Below are positions 1 through 6,548 of a stretch of DNA of 15,166 nucleotides, piece after piece (position 1 is the stretch's first letter; every line of letters begins with the position of its first letter). Origin of the DNA: Spirochaetales bacterium (GTDB taxonomy: Bacteria > Spirochaetota > Spirochaetia > JABMQR01); contig JAGLNY010000268.1 in assembly GCA_023139255.1 (NCBI GenBank), positions 1-15,166 on the forward strand. Direction: 5' to 3'. A model generated the notes under the pieces. The model made no database searches and had not been told where the DNA came from. It saw only the letters and a list, made by a program, of their open reading frames with translations. The position numbers and the translations under genes are program-made.

Positions 1-581
1 AACTCAATATCCTTAATTGGCTTGAATTCAATTGATAAACCCATTCCAAAAGAAAAGGCATAGAGCAAATCTTTTCTTATGTCTATTGTTAAGGGGAAAA
101 TGAAGTTTATTGCCGTATTAAAGTATTTGTTATCTATATCTTTAACGAAAGCAATATTAGGGCTGATTCCTGCTTCTATATGAGCAAAGTAAGTTTTAGT
201 ATTACTGTAATGAGAATTATGCATCCGTATAAAACCGGAAAGGGAAATATTGTCAGAAAAATAGTAGATAATTCCCGTCTCAATAAAAACAGAAGAAAAT
301 CCTTTAACAAACTCAAGCCCGGAAATCCGTGTATCAAACAGATAGGAATAACCAACTCCGGCAAACAGATCAGTGGAGATATCAGGAATCTTAAACATAT
401 ATTTTACAGCAGTAGAATTCCCTGCTTGAAGAAAATCGGAACTTGAGGACTCGGATTTATAGCCGGCAGCATAAATATAAGGTTCATAAGAAACAGAGAA
501 GGAATTTGCGGCAATAGGGAGATATCCAATGCAAAAAAGAAATAAGAAAATAGTTAAAATATTTTTCTGTTTGATTATCAT
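1..581 (-). CDS. Secreted, probably outer-membrane beta-barrel protein (3' end missing)
   Basis: An open frame runs from an ATG at 581 to the left edge without a stop, giving at least 193 codons of a truncated gene. Residues 1-25 form a clear signal peptide: two early lysines, a hydrophobic core around ILTIFLFLF, then a likely signal peptidase I site after IAA at 23-25. There is no lipobox cysteine. The rest has many short alternating hydrophobic/polar stretches rich in Tyr, Phe, Gly and Ser, typical of outer-membrane beta-barrels. I do not recognise the family. It lies about 80 nt downstream of thiQ on the same strand, so it could be co-transcribed with the thiamine genes, but a promoter-like sequence of its own lies just before the ATG. 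No Shine-Dalgarno sequence precedes the ATG. The frame stays open about 80 nt further upstream, but the signal peptide favours this start. The coding call is firm, the barrel assignment moderate, and a role in thiamine uptake is unsupported. Confidence 0.75.
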   Translation of the reverse strand, partial: MIIKQKNILTIFLFLFCIGYLPIAANSFSVSYEPYIYAAGYKSESSSSDFLQAGNSTAVKYMFKIPDISTDLFAGVGYSYLFDTRISGLEFVKGFSSVFIETGIIYYFSDNISLSGFIRMHNSHYSNTKTYFAHIEAGISPNIAFVKDIDNKYFNTAINFIFPLTIDIRKDLLYAFSFGMGLSIEFKPIKDIE

Positions 582-588
582 TCTACTT

Positions 589-617
589 AATATAACTATT
601 GGAAAGTTTTTTAGCAA
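589..617 (-). promoter_or_regulatory. Putative sigma-70 promoter of the left-edge secreted protein gene
   Basis: On the minus strand TTGCTA (-35, 4/6) is followed after 17 bases by TATATT (-10, 5/6). The -10 ends 7 nt before the ATG at 581, so the transcript would start at or beside the start codon. This fits the lack of a Shine-Dalgarno sequence. AT-rich DNA yields chance hexamers, so this is tentative. Confidence 0.4.
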
Positions 618-661
618 GAAAAGACGTGTGGATTGTTCTACGCTTAGCGCTGAGTTTGGGA

Positions 662-1759
662 TCAGATTTTTTCATCAGAAACAAACAGACAATTACTGCC
701 ATGAACAGACACTGATACTAATGATCCAGGAACTAATTTTATCTTGCTGAATGCCAATAGAGAAAATCCTTTCCAGCTGCATTCTATAAAATAGCCAGTA
801 CCATTATATTCGCAACCAGTAACTTTCGCATTTGGAAATATATTGCTGTTCTGTCCAGAATTTGTATCACTAGTTGTGAAGATTTTTGTATTCTCAGGTC
901 TAAAAAAGAAGCAGCCTTCTGCAGATTCAACGGTAGTATTTTGAGCTTGAAAATAGTGCATGCTGCTCTGTGTGTATTCATTGTGCTGTATCGTACATGT
1001 GCAAGAATCCGAATCATTAATAATTGCTGGTAAAAGTGTTGACTTGCCAAAAAATTCGGCTGAAAATCTGGTTTTTGGGAATGAATAAATTTCTTCCGGT
1101 GTACCAATTTGCTCAATACTACCGTTATTCATTATGATTATCCTGTCACTTATCGAAAGAGCTTCTTCCTGGTCATGTGTCACATATAGCGTTGTTACAG
1201 CAAGATCTTTCTGTATTCTTCTGATCTCATTTCTCAAAGATTGTCTTAATTGAGCATCCAGCGCAGATAATGGCTCGTCAAGGAGAAGAAGTTCTGGATT
1301 AGGGGCTAAAGCTCTTGCCAGCGCAACACGTTGTTTTTCACCGCCTGACAAGTCATCAGTAAGACGTTTGTTATAACCACAAAGACCAATAGTATCCAAT
1401 AATGTATTTGTCCTGGATATCGTCTTACTTTTTTCAATTTTTTTTACTTTTAGTCCGTAGCTGATATTTCGCTCAATATTCATATGAGGAAAGAGTGCAT
1501 AATCCTGAAAAACAAATCCGATAGCTCTGTCCCAGATAGGTACAGTAAGTAAATTTCTTCTGTTTAAATACATAGTTCCTTCGTCCGGTTCCAGCAAACC
1601 GGAGATTACTGAGAGAGTGGTTGTTTTGCCGCAGCCGGAAGGTCCTACCAGAGATACAAACTCTCCTCGCTGAACAGAAAATGTAATATCAAGTATAAAA
1701 TCAGAATAAATCTTTTTTATACCTCGTAAGTCCAGACCATAATTTTTTTCAGGATTCAT
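662..1759 (-). CDS. thiQ: Thiamine ABC transporter ATP-binding protein
   Basis: This is the cytoplasmic ATPase that would power the ThiP permease. All ABC motifs are intact: Walker A GPSGCGKTT at 39-47, Q-loop Gln85, signature LSGGEKQ at 137-143, Walker B LLLLDEP at 157-163, D-loop SALD at 165-168 and switch His195. At 365 residues it is longer than the roughly 230-residue E. coli ThiQ. The extra C-terminal part (about 240-365) resembles the TOBE-type regulatory extension of the PotA/FbpC group. The start ATG overlaps the thiP stop as ATGA and has a GAGGG Shine-Dalgarno, so translation is coupled. The ATPase family is certain; the thiamine substrate comes from the TPP riboswitch and the ThiB-like partner upstream. 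Confidence 0.88.
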   Translation of the reverse strand: MNPEKNYGLDLRGIKKIYSDFILDITFSVQRGEFVSLVGPSGCGKTTTLSVISGLLEPDEGTMYLNRRNLLTVPIWDRAIGFVFQDYALFPHMNIERNISYGLKVKKIEKSKTISRTNTLLDTIGLCGYNKRLTDDLSGGEKQRVALARALAPNPELLLLDEPLSALDAQLRQSLRNEIRRIQKDLAVTTLYVTHDQEEALSISDRIIIMNNGSIEQIGTPEEIYSFPKTRFSAEFFGKSTLLPAIINDSDSCTCTIQHNEYTQSSMHYFQAQNTTVESAEGCFFFRPENTKIFTTSDTNSGQNSNIFPNAKVTGCEYNGTGYFIECSWKGFSLLAFSKIKLVPGSLVSVSVHGSNCLFVSDEKI

Positions 1760-3444
1760 AATTTTTCCCTCAGATACTCAAATACGGAAAATAGTAAAAT
1801 ACACATAGCAACCAGAAGAGTTCCTACGGCACAGGCTGCATAAAAATTATATGAGCCAATAAGTCTATACAACAGAAGCGGGATAGTTATTGTTTGCTCA
1901 TCAGCAAGGATGAGAGTTGCATTTATTTCACCAAGAGATATCGCAATAGCAAAAACTGACCCGGATATAATAGCATTCTTCAACAATGGAAGCTCGATAC
2001 TAAAAAAGACCCGTACCGGTCTGGCGCCAAGGGATAAAGCAGCTGATGAATATGATTGGCGCATATTTCGTAAAGCCGGCATTACAGCCCGCAGAATAAA
2101 AGGGAGTGTAATAATTGCATGGGCAGAGACAATCAGCAAACGATTAATTGATAGATTACCGGCAATGTTTGATAATAAATAATAACCTAAGCCTAAAATT
2201 ACCGAGGAAACAGCAAGCGGCAGCATAAATAACAGTTCAGAGATATAGGATTTACGGGGGTTAATAGTAAGAATAAAATAAGAGAGACCTATTGCGGCCG
2301 GAACTGCAATTGCCGCTGCCGATAATGCAATCAGGATGCTGTTAGAAAAGGCGGATGCTGTAAGAGAAAGAGCTCCCTGGCCGATATTGAATAGCTGCTG
2401 ATACCACTTAAGGGATAAATAAGTAGACCCCGCACGTGTTAGTTGAGACTGGAATGAACGAAAAATCACAGAAATAATTGGTGCTGTCACGAATAATCCT
2501 GCAATGGCAATATATATACCAATGAGAATCGAACCAACAGCTGCAGGCTTTATTGAAATACTTTTCCGGGAAACAGATTTCTTGTATCCTGCGATATTTC
2601 CCATCATCCGTTTTTGGGATAACAGATATATCATTAATATAACTGAACTTATAACAATTGATATAATTGCAAGTCCTGCAGCAGAATGTAGGTTAAAGGA
2701 AACACGGGCCTGCCGATATATTTCCACTTCAATGGTTGAAAACCATGGTCCTCCGCCAAGAACAAGAATGATAGCAAAACTGGTAAAGCAAAATAAAAAA
2801 ATCAGTGCAGCTGACGAGAGAATGGCTGGATATATTTTAGGAAGAGTAATTGATAAAAAGGTCTTAAGTTTTTTAGCACCCATAGTATATGATGCTAGCT
2901 CAGAATTATCAGAAACCTGTTCCCAATATCCAGCTACAAGACTGATACAAATAGGAAAATTATAAAAACCATGGGCAAGGATAATAGCTTTTAATGAATA
3001 GAGTATTTTTAGGGGAGGCTCTGAAGTCTTGAATATTGACATAAGAAAATTATTCAAAAAGCCATTATTCCCATAAAAAATGACAAACCCCAGAACAACA
3101 ATAATCGGGGGCAGTACAAAAGGGACAGTACTTACTGCCCGAATGATAAATTTACCCTTAAAACTAAATTGTGATAGTATGTATGCACCCGGTAAACCTA
3201 TTGCAATCGCCAGAATTGTACTGAGAAGAGCCTGAAGTGTAGTAAATCCGGTAATTCGCCAGATATATGAAGATCTGAGAAGGGAAGTAAAAATCGCAAG
3301 TGAAAAATTATTTGCATCGTCCACAAACGCCTGACGTAAAACCATAAAAACAGGTAGGAAAAAAAGAGGAACAAGAAGAATTATCCCAAAATATGCAAGA
3401 AATGAGGTAAATCTAAATGTTCCATCTCTAAATCGTAAAGTCAT
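1756..3444 (-). CDS. thiP: Thiamine ABC transporter permease, two fused permease domains
   Basis: This inner-membrane protein of 562 residues contains two binding-protein-dependent permease domains in one chain, the usual ThiP/FbpB architecture. Each half carries an EAA loop for docking the ATPase: about 182-208 (with SYTMGAKKLKTFLSITLP) and about 465-491 (with ALSLGARPVRVFFSIELP). Some twelve hydrophobic segments can be seen, for example 15-37, 66-90, 103-124, 208-230 and 255-275 in the first half, and 302-328, 365-392, 403-425, 433-452, 491-512 and 533-556 in the second. It starts 3 nt after the thiB stop without a strong ribosome binding site, so coupled translation is likely, and it overlaps thiQ by 4 nt. 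Riboswitch and partner genes support thiamine or its phosphates as substrate; iron(III) importers share this fold. Confidence 0.9.
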   Translation of the reverse strand: MTLRFRDGTFRFTSFLAYFGIILLVPLFFLPVFMVLRQAFVDDANNFSLAIFTSLLRSSYIWRITGFTTLQALLSTILAIAIGLPGAYILSQFSFKGKFIIRAVSTVPFVLPPIIVVLGFVIFYGNNGFLNNFLMSIFKTSEPPLKILYSLKAIILAHGFYNFPICISLVAGYWEQVSDNSELASYTMGAKKLKTFLSITLPKIYPAILSSAALIFLFCFTSFAIILVLGGGPWFSTIEVEIYRQARVSFNLHSAAGLAIISIVISSVILMIYLLSQKRMMGNIAGYKKSVSRKSISIKPAAVGSILIGIYIAIAGLFVTAPIISVIFRSFQSQLTRAGSTYLSLKWYQQLFNIGQGALSLTASAFSNSILIALSAAAIAVPAAIGLSYFILTINPRKSYISELLFMLPLAVSSVILGLGYYLLSNIAGNLSINRLLIVSAHAIITLPFILRAVMPALRNMRQSYSSAALSLGARPVRVFFSIELPLLKNAIISGSVFAIAISLGEINATLILADEQTITIPLLLYRLIGSYNFYAACAVGTLLVAMCILLFSVFEYLREKL

Positions 3445-3447
3445 TAA

Positions 3448-4494
3448 TTATTTACTCATTAGCTTTGTCCATTCAGCAAGTCGTTCATCAAGGTGAAGGG
3501 CAATGTCATCCGCTGGAAGGTATAACTGGAGGTCAGGTTTGGGCGCATAATTATACGATTCCGGAAGTATTACTGTATCAACTACTGGATACATCCAGTT
3601 TGTTAATGGAAGTTTTTCCTGGACAGTCTTACTTAGTAGGAAATCTATGAATAATTTAGCAGCTTCAATATTTTTTGAACCTTGCACAATGCCTGCCCCC
3701 TCAATCTGTAAGTAATGCCCATCGTCAAACATTAAGGCCTGGTATCTATTTGTGTCCTCATACTCAACATGGTAGGCCGGACTGGTTGTATAGCTTAGCA
3801 CAATTGGTGCCTCACCAGCGGTGAATAACCCATATCCCGTATCCCAGCCATCAGTAATAGTAAGCAGATTTGGTTTCAACTGTTCCCAGAAATCAAGATA
3901 CTGATCCTGGAACACTGCAACTGTCCAGTGAAGAAATCCCAGTCCCGGTGAGGATGTTCTTGGATCCATAATGATGATTCGTTTTTTATACTCAGGGGAG
4001 AGCAAATCTGATAAAGAAACAGGTTTGTTTACCACTTTTTCGGTATTATAGATAAATGCAAAAAAACCATAATCATAAGGTGTAATATGATAAGTGGGAT
4101 CGAAGTGCAGGCTGGTAGGGACAGAATCAAGCGCTGGACTCTTGTAAGGCAAAAGGATCTCCTCTTTTAGTGCACGATAAAGCAAATTGTTGTCAATACC
4201 TATAATGCAATCGGCTTTTGGGTTGTTTTTCTCAAGGATTACTTTTTGCAATACCTGTCCGCTGTCTCCAGATGAAATCATGTTGACATTAATTCCAGTT
4301 TTATTCTCAAAACTCTCGATAATAAATGGGCCGGGCCCCCATTCTGATACAAATGAGTCATAAGCATAAATGGTGAGTTCTGTTTGCTCCGTATTAACGG
4401 AACTGTTTTCTGCTTCCCGGCTGCCGGTTCCAAAAACTGCAGCAAACGACAATAGAAAGATAACAGTCAGAACAAAGAAAGTGTTTTTTTTCAT
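3448..4494 (-). CDS. thiB: Thiamine-binding periplasmic protein
   Basis: This 348-residue solute-binding protein would capture thiamine (or its mono/diphosphate) in the periplasm and deliver it to ThiP. Residues 1-22 are a signal peptide (two lysines, then a hydrophobic stretch to AAVFG). There is no lipobox cysteine, so the protein is probably soluble rather than a lipoprotein. It strongly resembles E. coli ThiB/TbpA: DSFVSEWGPGP at 46-56, ADCIIGIDNNLLYRAL at 94-109, SSPGLGFLHWT at 181-191, GEAPIVLSYTTSPAYH at 227-242 and NWMYPV at 299-304. Several of these regions hold the aromatic residues that stack on thiamine in the known structure. It is the first gene after the TPP riboswitch and has a GGAG Shine-Dalgarno 7 nt before the ATG. 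Confidence 0.92.
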   Translation of the reverse strand: MKKNTFFVLTVIFLLSFAAVFGTGSREAENSSVNTEQTELTIYAYDSFVSEWGPGPFIIESFENKTGINVNMISSGDSGQVLQKVILEKNNPKADCIIGIDNNLLYRALKEEILLPYKSPALDSVPTSLHFDPTYHITPYDYGFFAFIYNTEKVVNKPVSLSDLLSPEYKKRIIIMDPRTSSPGLGFLHWTVAVFQDQYLDFWEQLKPNLLTITDGWDTGYGLFTAGEAPIVLSYTTSPAYHVEYEDTNRYQALMFDDGHYLQIEGAGIVQGSKNIEAAKLFIDFLLSKTVQEKLPLTNWMYPVVDTVILPESYNYAPKPDLQLYLPADDIALHLDERLAEWTKLMSK

Positions 4495-4545
4495 AAGGCA
4501 CTCCTGAGTTAGTATTTTGTTCTGTCCGTGGGGATAAATGAGAAT

Positions 4546-4568
4546 GACTAAGCAAAATTGCTTATGTC
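4546..4568 (-). other. Hairpin directly after the TPP aptamer (possible expression-platform element)
   Basis: The RNA can form GAC, a bulged A, then UAAGCA paired with UGCUUA and closing GUC. The first GAC is the same strand that closes aptamer stem P1, so P1 and this hairpin are mutually exclusive at that end. No U-run follows, so it is not a convincing terminator. Confidence 0.45.
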
Positions 4569-4658
4569 GATCCCTTCGCTGGAATTACCCAGATCAGGTT
4601 CAACGGGTATAATCTCAGGCATCAAATCTTTTTAAAGATTCTGGAGCCACCCCTAGAC
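4566..4658 (-). promoter_or_regulatory. TPP riboswitch (THI element) controlling thiBPQ
   Basis: Read on the minus strand, this segment has the conserved TPP aptamer: AGGGGUGGC at the 5' side, GCCUGAGAUU for pyrimidine recognition, then ACCC, GAACCUGAUCUGGGUAA and UUCCAGCGAAGGGA for the pyrophosphate-sensing half. A small optional hairpin (AAUCUUU/AAGAUU) fills the P3 region. P1 is short (GUC with GAC plus inner pairs). It lies 71 nt upstream of thiB, so thiamine importer expression should respond to intracellular TPP. No U-tract terminator is obvious between aptamer and gene, which argues for control of translation. The identification is very strong; the expression platform is uncertain. Confidence 0.96.
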
Positions 4659-4665
4659 TTAATTA

Positions 4666-4694
4666 ATCCTACTTAAAAAGCAGATTTAAAGCAA
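4666..4694 (-). promoter_or_regulatory. Putative promoter of the thiBPQ operon
   Basis: Minus-strand TTGCTT (-35, 3/6), 17 bases, then TAGGAT (-10, 4/6) would start transcription almost exactly at the 5' end of the riboswitch. An alternative further upstream has a perfect TATAAT (4705-4710) and TTGAGA (4730-4735), but with a long 19-base spacer. A promoter must lie in this short intergenic region; which one is used is uncertain. Confidence 0.35.
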
Positions 4695-4752
4695 GAGAAA
4701 AAATATTATAAAATTGATTTATGTAATTGTCTCAAATATCATAAATTTTTTA

Positions 4753-4781
4753 TGGACTAAAATAATTCATTCAGCAATAAT
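4753..4781 (+). promoter_or_regulatory. Putative promoter of murG and the downstream operon
   Basis: TGGACT (-35, 4/6) is followed after 17 bases by AATAAT (-10, 5/6), which ends 9 nt before the murG ATG. The predicted start would be within a few bases of the ATG, consistent with the lack of a Shine-Dalgarno sequence. The match is modest in AT-rich DNA. Confidence 0.3.
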
Positions 4782-4790
4782 GTATAGATT

Positions 4791-5933
4791 ATGGGATGTA
4801 TTCAAAATACCATCAAAATAGTATTTACAGGTGGCGGGACCGCAGGACATATCACACCAGGAGTTGCTGTTTTTGAGGATTTAAGAAAATATGCTTTAAC
4901 CATCAAAGGTCAGGCTGGAACTTTTACTCCTGAAGTGGTTTGGATTTGTTCCAGGAGCAATACTGAACAGATGTTACTTGATACTTATGGGATCCCTTTT
5001 AAATTTATTTTCACTGGAAAACTGAGAAGATATTTTTCAATAAAAAACTTTTTTGATATATTTCTGGTTATAATCGGATTTATCCAGTCTCTATTTATAT
5101 TACGGAATGAAAAACCTGCGATTTTATTCTCAAAAGGCGGATTTGTAAGCTTATCTCCCGTTTTGGCAGCAAGAATGCTCAGAATACCTATTATAATTCA
5201 TGAATCAGATTATGATCCTGGATTAACAACCAGAATTACAGCAAGATTTGCTAATAAAATTCTTATCCCGTTTAAGGAATCCAATATCTTCTACCCCGAA
5301 TCATATAAGAAAAAAATAATGGTTACAGGAAATCCGATGAGAAGCGGAATTTTAAATGGGAGTAAACTCAGAGGATTATCTTACTGTGGAATTAAAAATA
5401 ATAAAAAAATTATATTCATTGTAGGCGGCAGTCAGGGTGCTTTACAGATTAATAAATTGTTGGAAAAGTGTGTCGGGGAACTATGTGAACAATTTATCGT
5501 AATACATCAAACCGGGGGAAATTGGACATTTGAGTTTAAGCACCCAAATTACAGAGCATATAACTACATTAATGCACAATATGCGGATATAGCTGCAGCT
5601 GCTGATATTGTTGTATCCCGTGCCGGTGCAGGAGCTGTTTGGGAATTTGCAGTTTTGGGGAAACCTATGATACTGATACCGAAAGGACCGGACAGCAGCA
5701 GGGGAGATCAGGTTCGAAATGCAGAGTTTTTTGAAAAAAAACATGCAGCAATTGTATTGAAAGGAAAAAAAGTAAATACAGAAAATCTTATAAATGCTAT
5801 ACTGACAATATTAAAAAATGATGATTTGAGAATAACACTGGCAAAGAACGCTGCTTTGTTATGCGATATGAATGCTAAAGGGAAAATTATTGATGTTATT
5901 ATAAAACAAATTGGAGGGAGTTATGACGTTTGA
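4791..5933 (+). CDS. murG: UDP-GlcNAc:undecaprenyl-PP-MurNAc-pentapeptide GlcNAc transferase
   Basis: MurG adds GlcNAc to lipid I to form lipid II on the cytoplasmic face of the inner membrane, the last intracellular step of peptidoglycan precursor synthesis. The 380-residue product is slightly longer than the usual 355-365. Visible motifs are the N-terminal glycine loop TGGGTAGHITPG at 13-24 with catalytic-site His20, HESDYDPG at 137-144, a second glycine-rich loop GGSQGALQIN at 212-221, and the nucleotide-sugar site SRAGAGAVWEFAVLGKP at 276-292 with Glu285, followed by GDQVRNA at 305-311. The GT-B fold is complete. The ATG has no Shine-Dalgarno sequence and a -10-like hexamer lies 9 nt upstream, so the mRNA may be leaderless. 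It heads the run murG-cvpA-holB-kinase-regulator-dinG and overlaps cvpA by 11 nt. Confidence 0.95.
   Translation: MGCIQNTIKIVFTGGGTAGHITPGVAVFEDLRKYALTIKGQAGTFTPEVVWICSRSNTEQMLLDTYGIPFKFIFTGKLRRYFSIKNFFDIFLVIIGFIQSLFILRNEKPAILFSKGGFVSLSPVLAARMLRIPIIIHESDYDPGLTTRITARFANKILIPFKESNIFYPESYKKKIMVTGNPMRSGILNGSKLRGLSYCGIKNNKKIIFIVGGSQGALQINKLLEKCVGELCEQFIVIHQTGGNWTFEFKHPNYRAYNYINAQYADIAAAADIVVSRAGAGAVWEFAVLGKPMILIPKGPDSSRGDQVRNAEFFEKKHAAIVLKGKKVNTENLINAILTILKNDDLRITLAKNAALLCDMNAKGKIIDVIIKQIGGSYDV
5913..5920 (+). promoter_or_regulatory. Ribosome binding site that fixes the cvpA start
   Basis: GGAGGGAG inside the end of murG lies just before ATG 5923. It argues for that ATG over an in-frame TTG at 5911, which would overlap the site itself. 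Confidence 0.75.
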
Positions 5934-6402
5934 AGTGCTGGATATTATTGCATTGGTAATTTTAATTATTGCTGCTCTTCGTGCAATGTTCAAAGGTTTT
6001 GTTAAGGAATTTATGTCAAAAGCCGGACTGCTCATTGGGTTTCTTCTGGCTCTCATGTTCAGTCCGTCTATTGCTCCCTATATTGATGAACAGTTTGGTT
6101 TTGGTTCATGGAGTAATATTGCGGCCTTTGCCGCCCTGTTTCTCGCAGGTTATCTGGTTACAAAAGTAGTTGCTAATGCACTTAGGACTATTCTTGAAGG
6201 GCTCCATCTGGCATTTCTGGATAATATCCTGGGTTTTGTTTTTGGTTTGATTGAGGGTGCAATAATTATTTCTTTCTTGGTATATCTGCTTCGTCTTCAA
6301 ACAGTTTTTGAGATTGAAAGTTTCTTGTCACAAAGCTGGGTTGTGGAACAGCTTGAATTTATTGCACCTTATAGTGTTAAATTGTTTGAGGAGAATTTGT
6401 AA
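5923..6402 (+). CDS. cvpA: CvpA family membrane protein
   Basis: This 159-residue inner-membrane protein belongs to the CvpA family, named for colicin V production in E. coli; its molecular function is poorly defined. Four hydrophobic segments can be seen at about 4-22, 29-46, 65-85 and 98-122. Family hallmarks are KGFVKE after the first helix and DNILGFVFGLIEG near the last. The C-terminal 35 residues are polar and probably cytoplasmic. A TTG four codons earlier is in frame, but the GGAGGGAG ribosome site favours ATG 5923, inside the last codons of murG. The stop TAA at 6400-6402 is at the left edge of the palindromic element at 6400-6547. The murG-cvpA pairing is also known from other spirochaetes (from memory). 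Confidence 0.88.
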   Translation: MTFEVLDIIALVILIIAALRAMFKGFVKEFMSKAGLLIGFLLALMFSPSIAPYIDEQFGFGSWSNIAAFAALFLAGYLVTKVVANALRTILEGLHLAFLDNILGFVFGLIEGAIIISFLVYLLRLQTVFEIESFLSQSWVVEQLEFIAPYSVKLFEENL

Positions 6403-6547
6403 TGGCTCCTCTGAAAATAGCAATCTTCATGCAAATACTGCGTCAGAAAAATGCTCGAAATACTCATTTGCGTATAGCAAACTCCGTTTTCTGTGCTTTT
6501 TCTTCATTGTCTTTGCAAAAATCTTACTTTTTTCAGGGGAGCCATTA
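6400..6547 (+). mobile_element. 148-bp palindromic MITE-like element inserted between cvpA and holB
   Basis: The left end TAATGGCTCCTCTGAAAA (6400-6417) and the reverse complement of the right end (6530-6547) match at 17 of 18 positions. Weaker complementarity continues inward, for example TGCAAA at 6429-6434 against 6513-6518, down to a central stem TTTGC/GCAAA with loop GTATA (6467-6481). The whole segment therefore folds on itself. Both ends carry TA, the target duplicated by IS630/Tc1-mariner-type transposition. Deleting the element with one TA restores a normal operon junction: cvpA stop TAA, holB start TTG directly after, and a GAGGAG ribosome site 9 nt upstream. The element supplies its own GGGGAG near its right end, so holB keeps a ribosome site. 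A 48-codon frame inside is probably incidental. No transposase is encoded. The palindrome is certain; mobility is inferred. Confidence 0.7.
6536..6541 (+). promoter_or_regulatory. Ribosome binding site for the holB TTG start, inside the palindromic element
   Basis: GGGGAG lies 7 nt before TTG 6549. It is part of the right terminal repeat of the palindromic element, so the insertion appears to have replaced the ancestral GAGGAG site (6388-6393) as the ribosome signal. Confidence 0.6.
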
Positions 6548-6548
6548 A

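Noticed and set aside
180..446. A plus-strand open frame of 88 codons.
   Set aside because: It is antisense to the secreted protein gene, which has a signal peptide and continuous reading to the edge. The plus-strand product has no recognisable features.
5164..5179. A second GG-N10-GC match (TGGCA...TGCT) like a sigma-54 promoter.
   Set aside because: It is inside the murG coding region, has three consensus mismatches rather than two, and no gene start follows. It shows that such matches occur by chance, which tempers the call at 13679.
6402..6548. A 48-codon frame with a GAGGAG ribosome site, overlapping the cvpA stop (TAATG) and ending directly at the holB start.
   Set aside because: It lies wholly inside the palindromic element, its start and stop come from the terminal repeats, and the peptide resembles nothing known. 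The ribosome site is explained as the ancestral holB signal.
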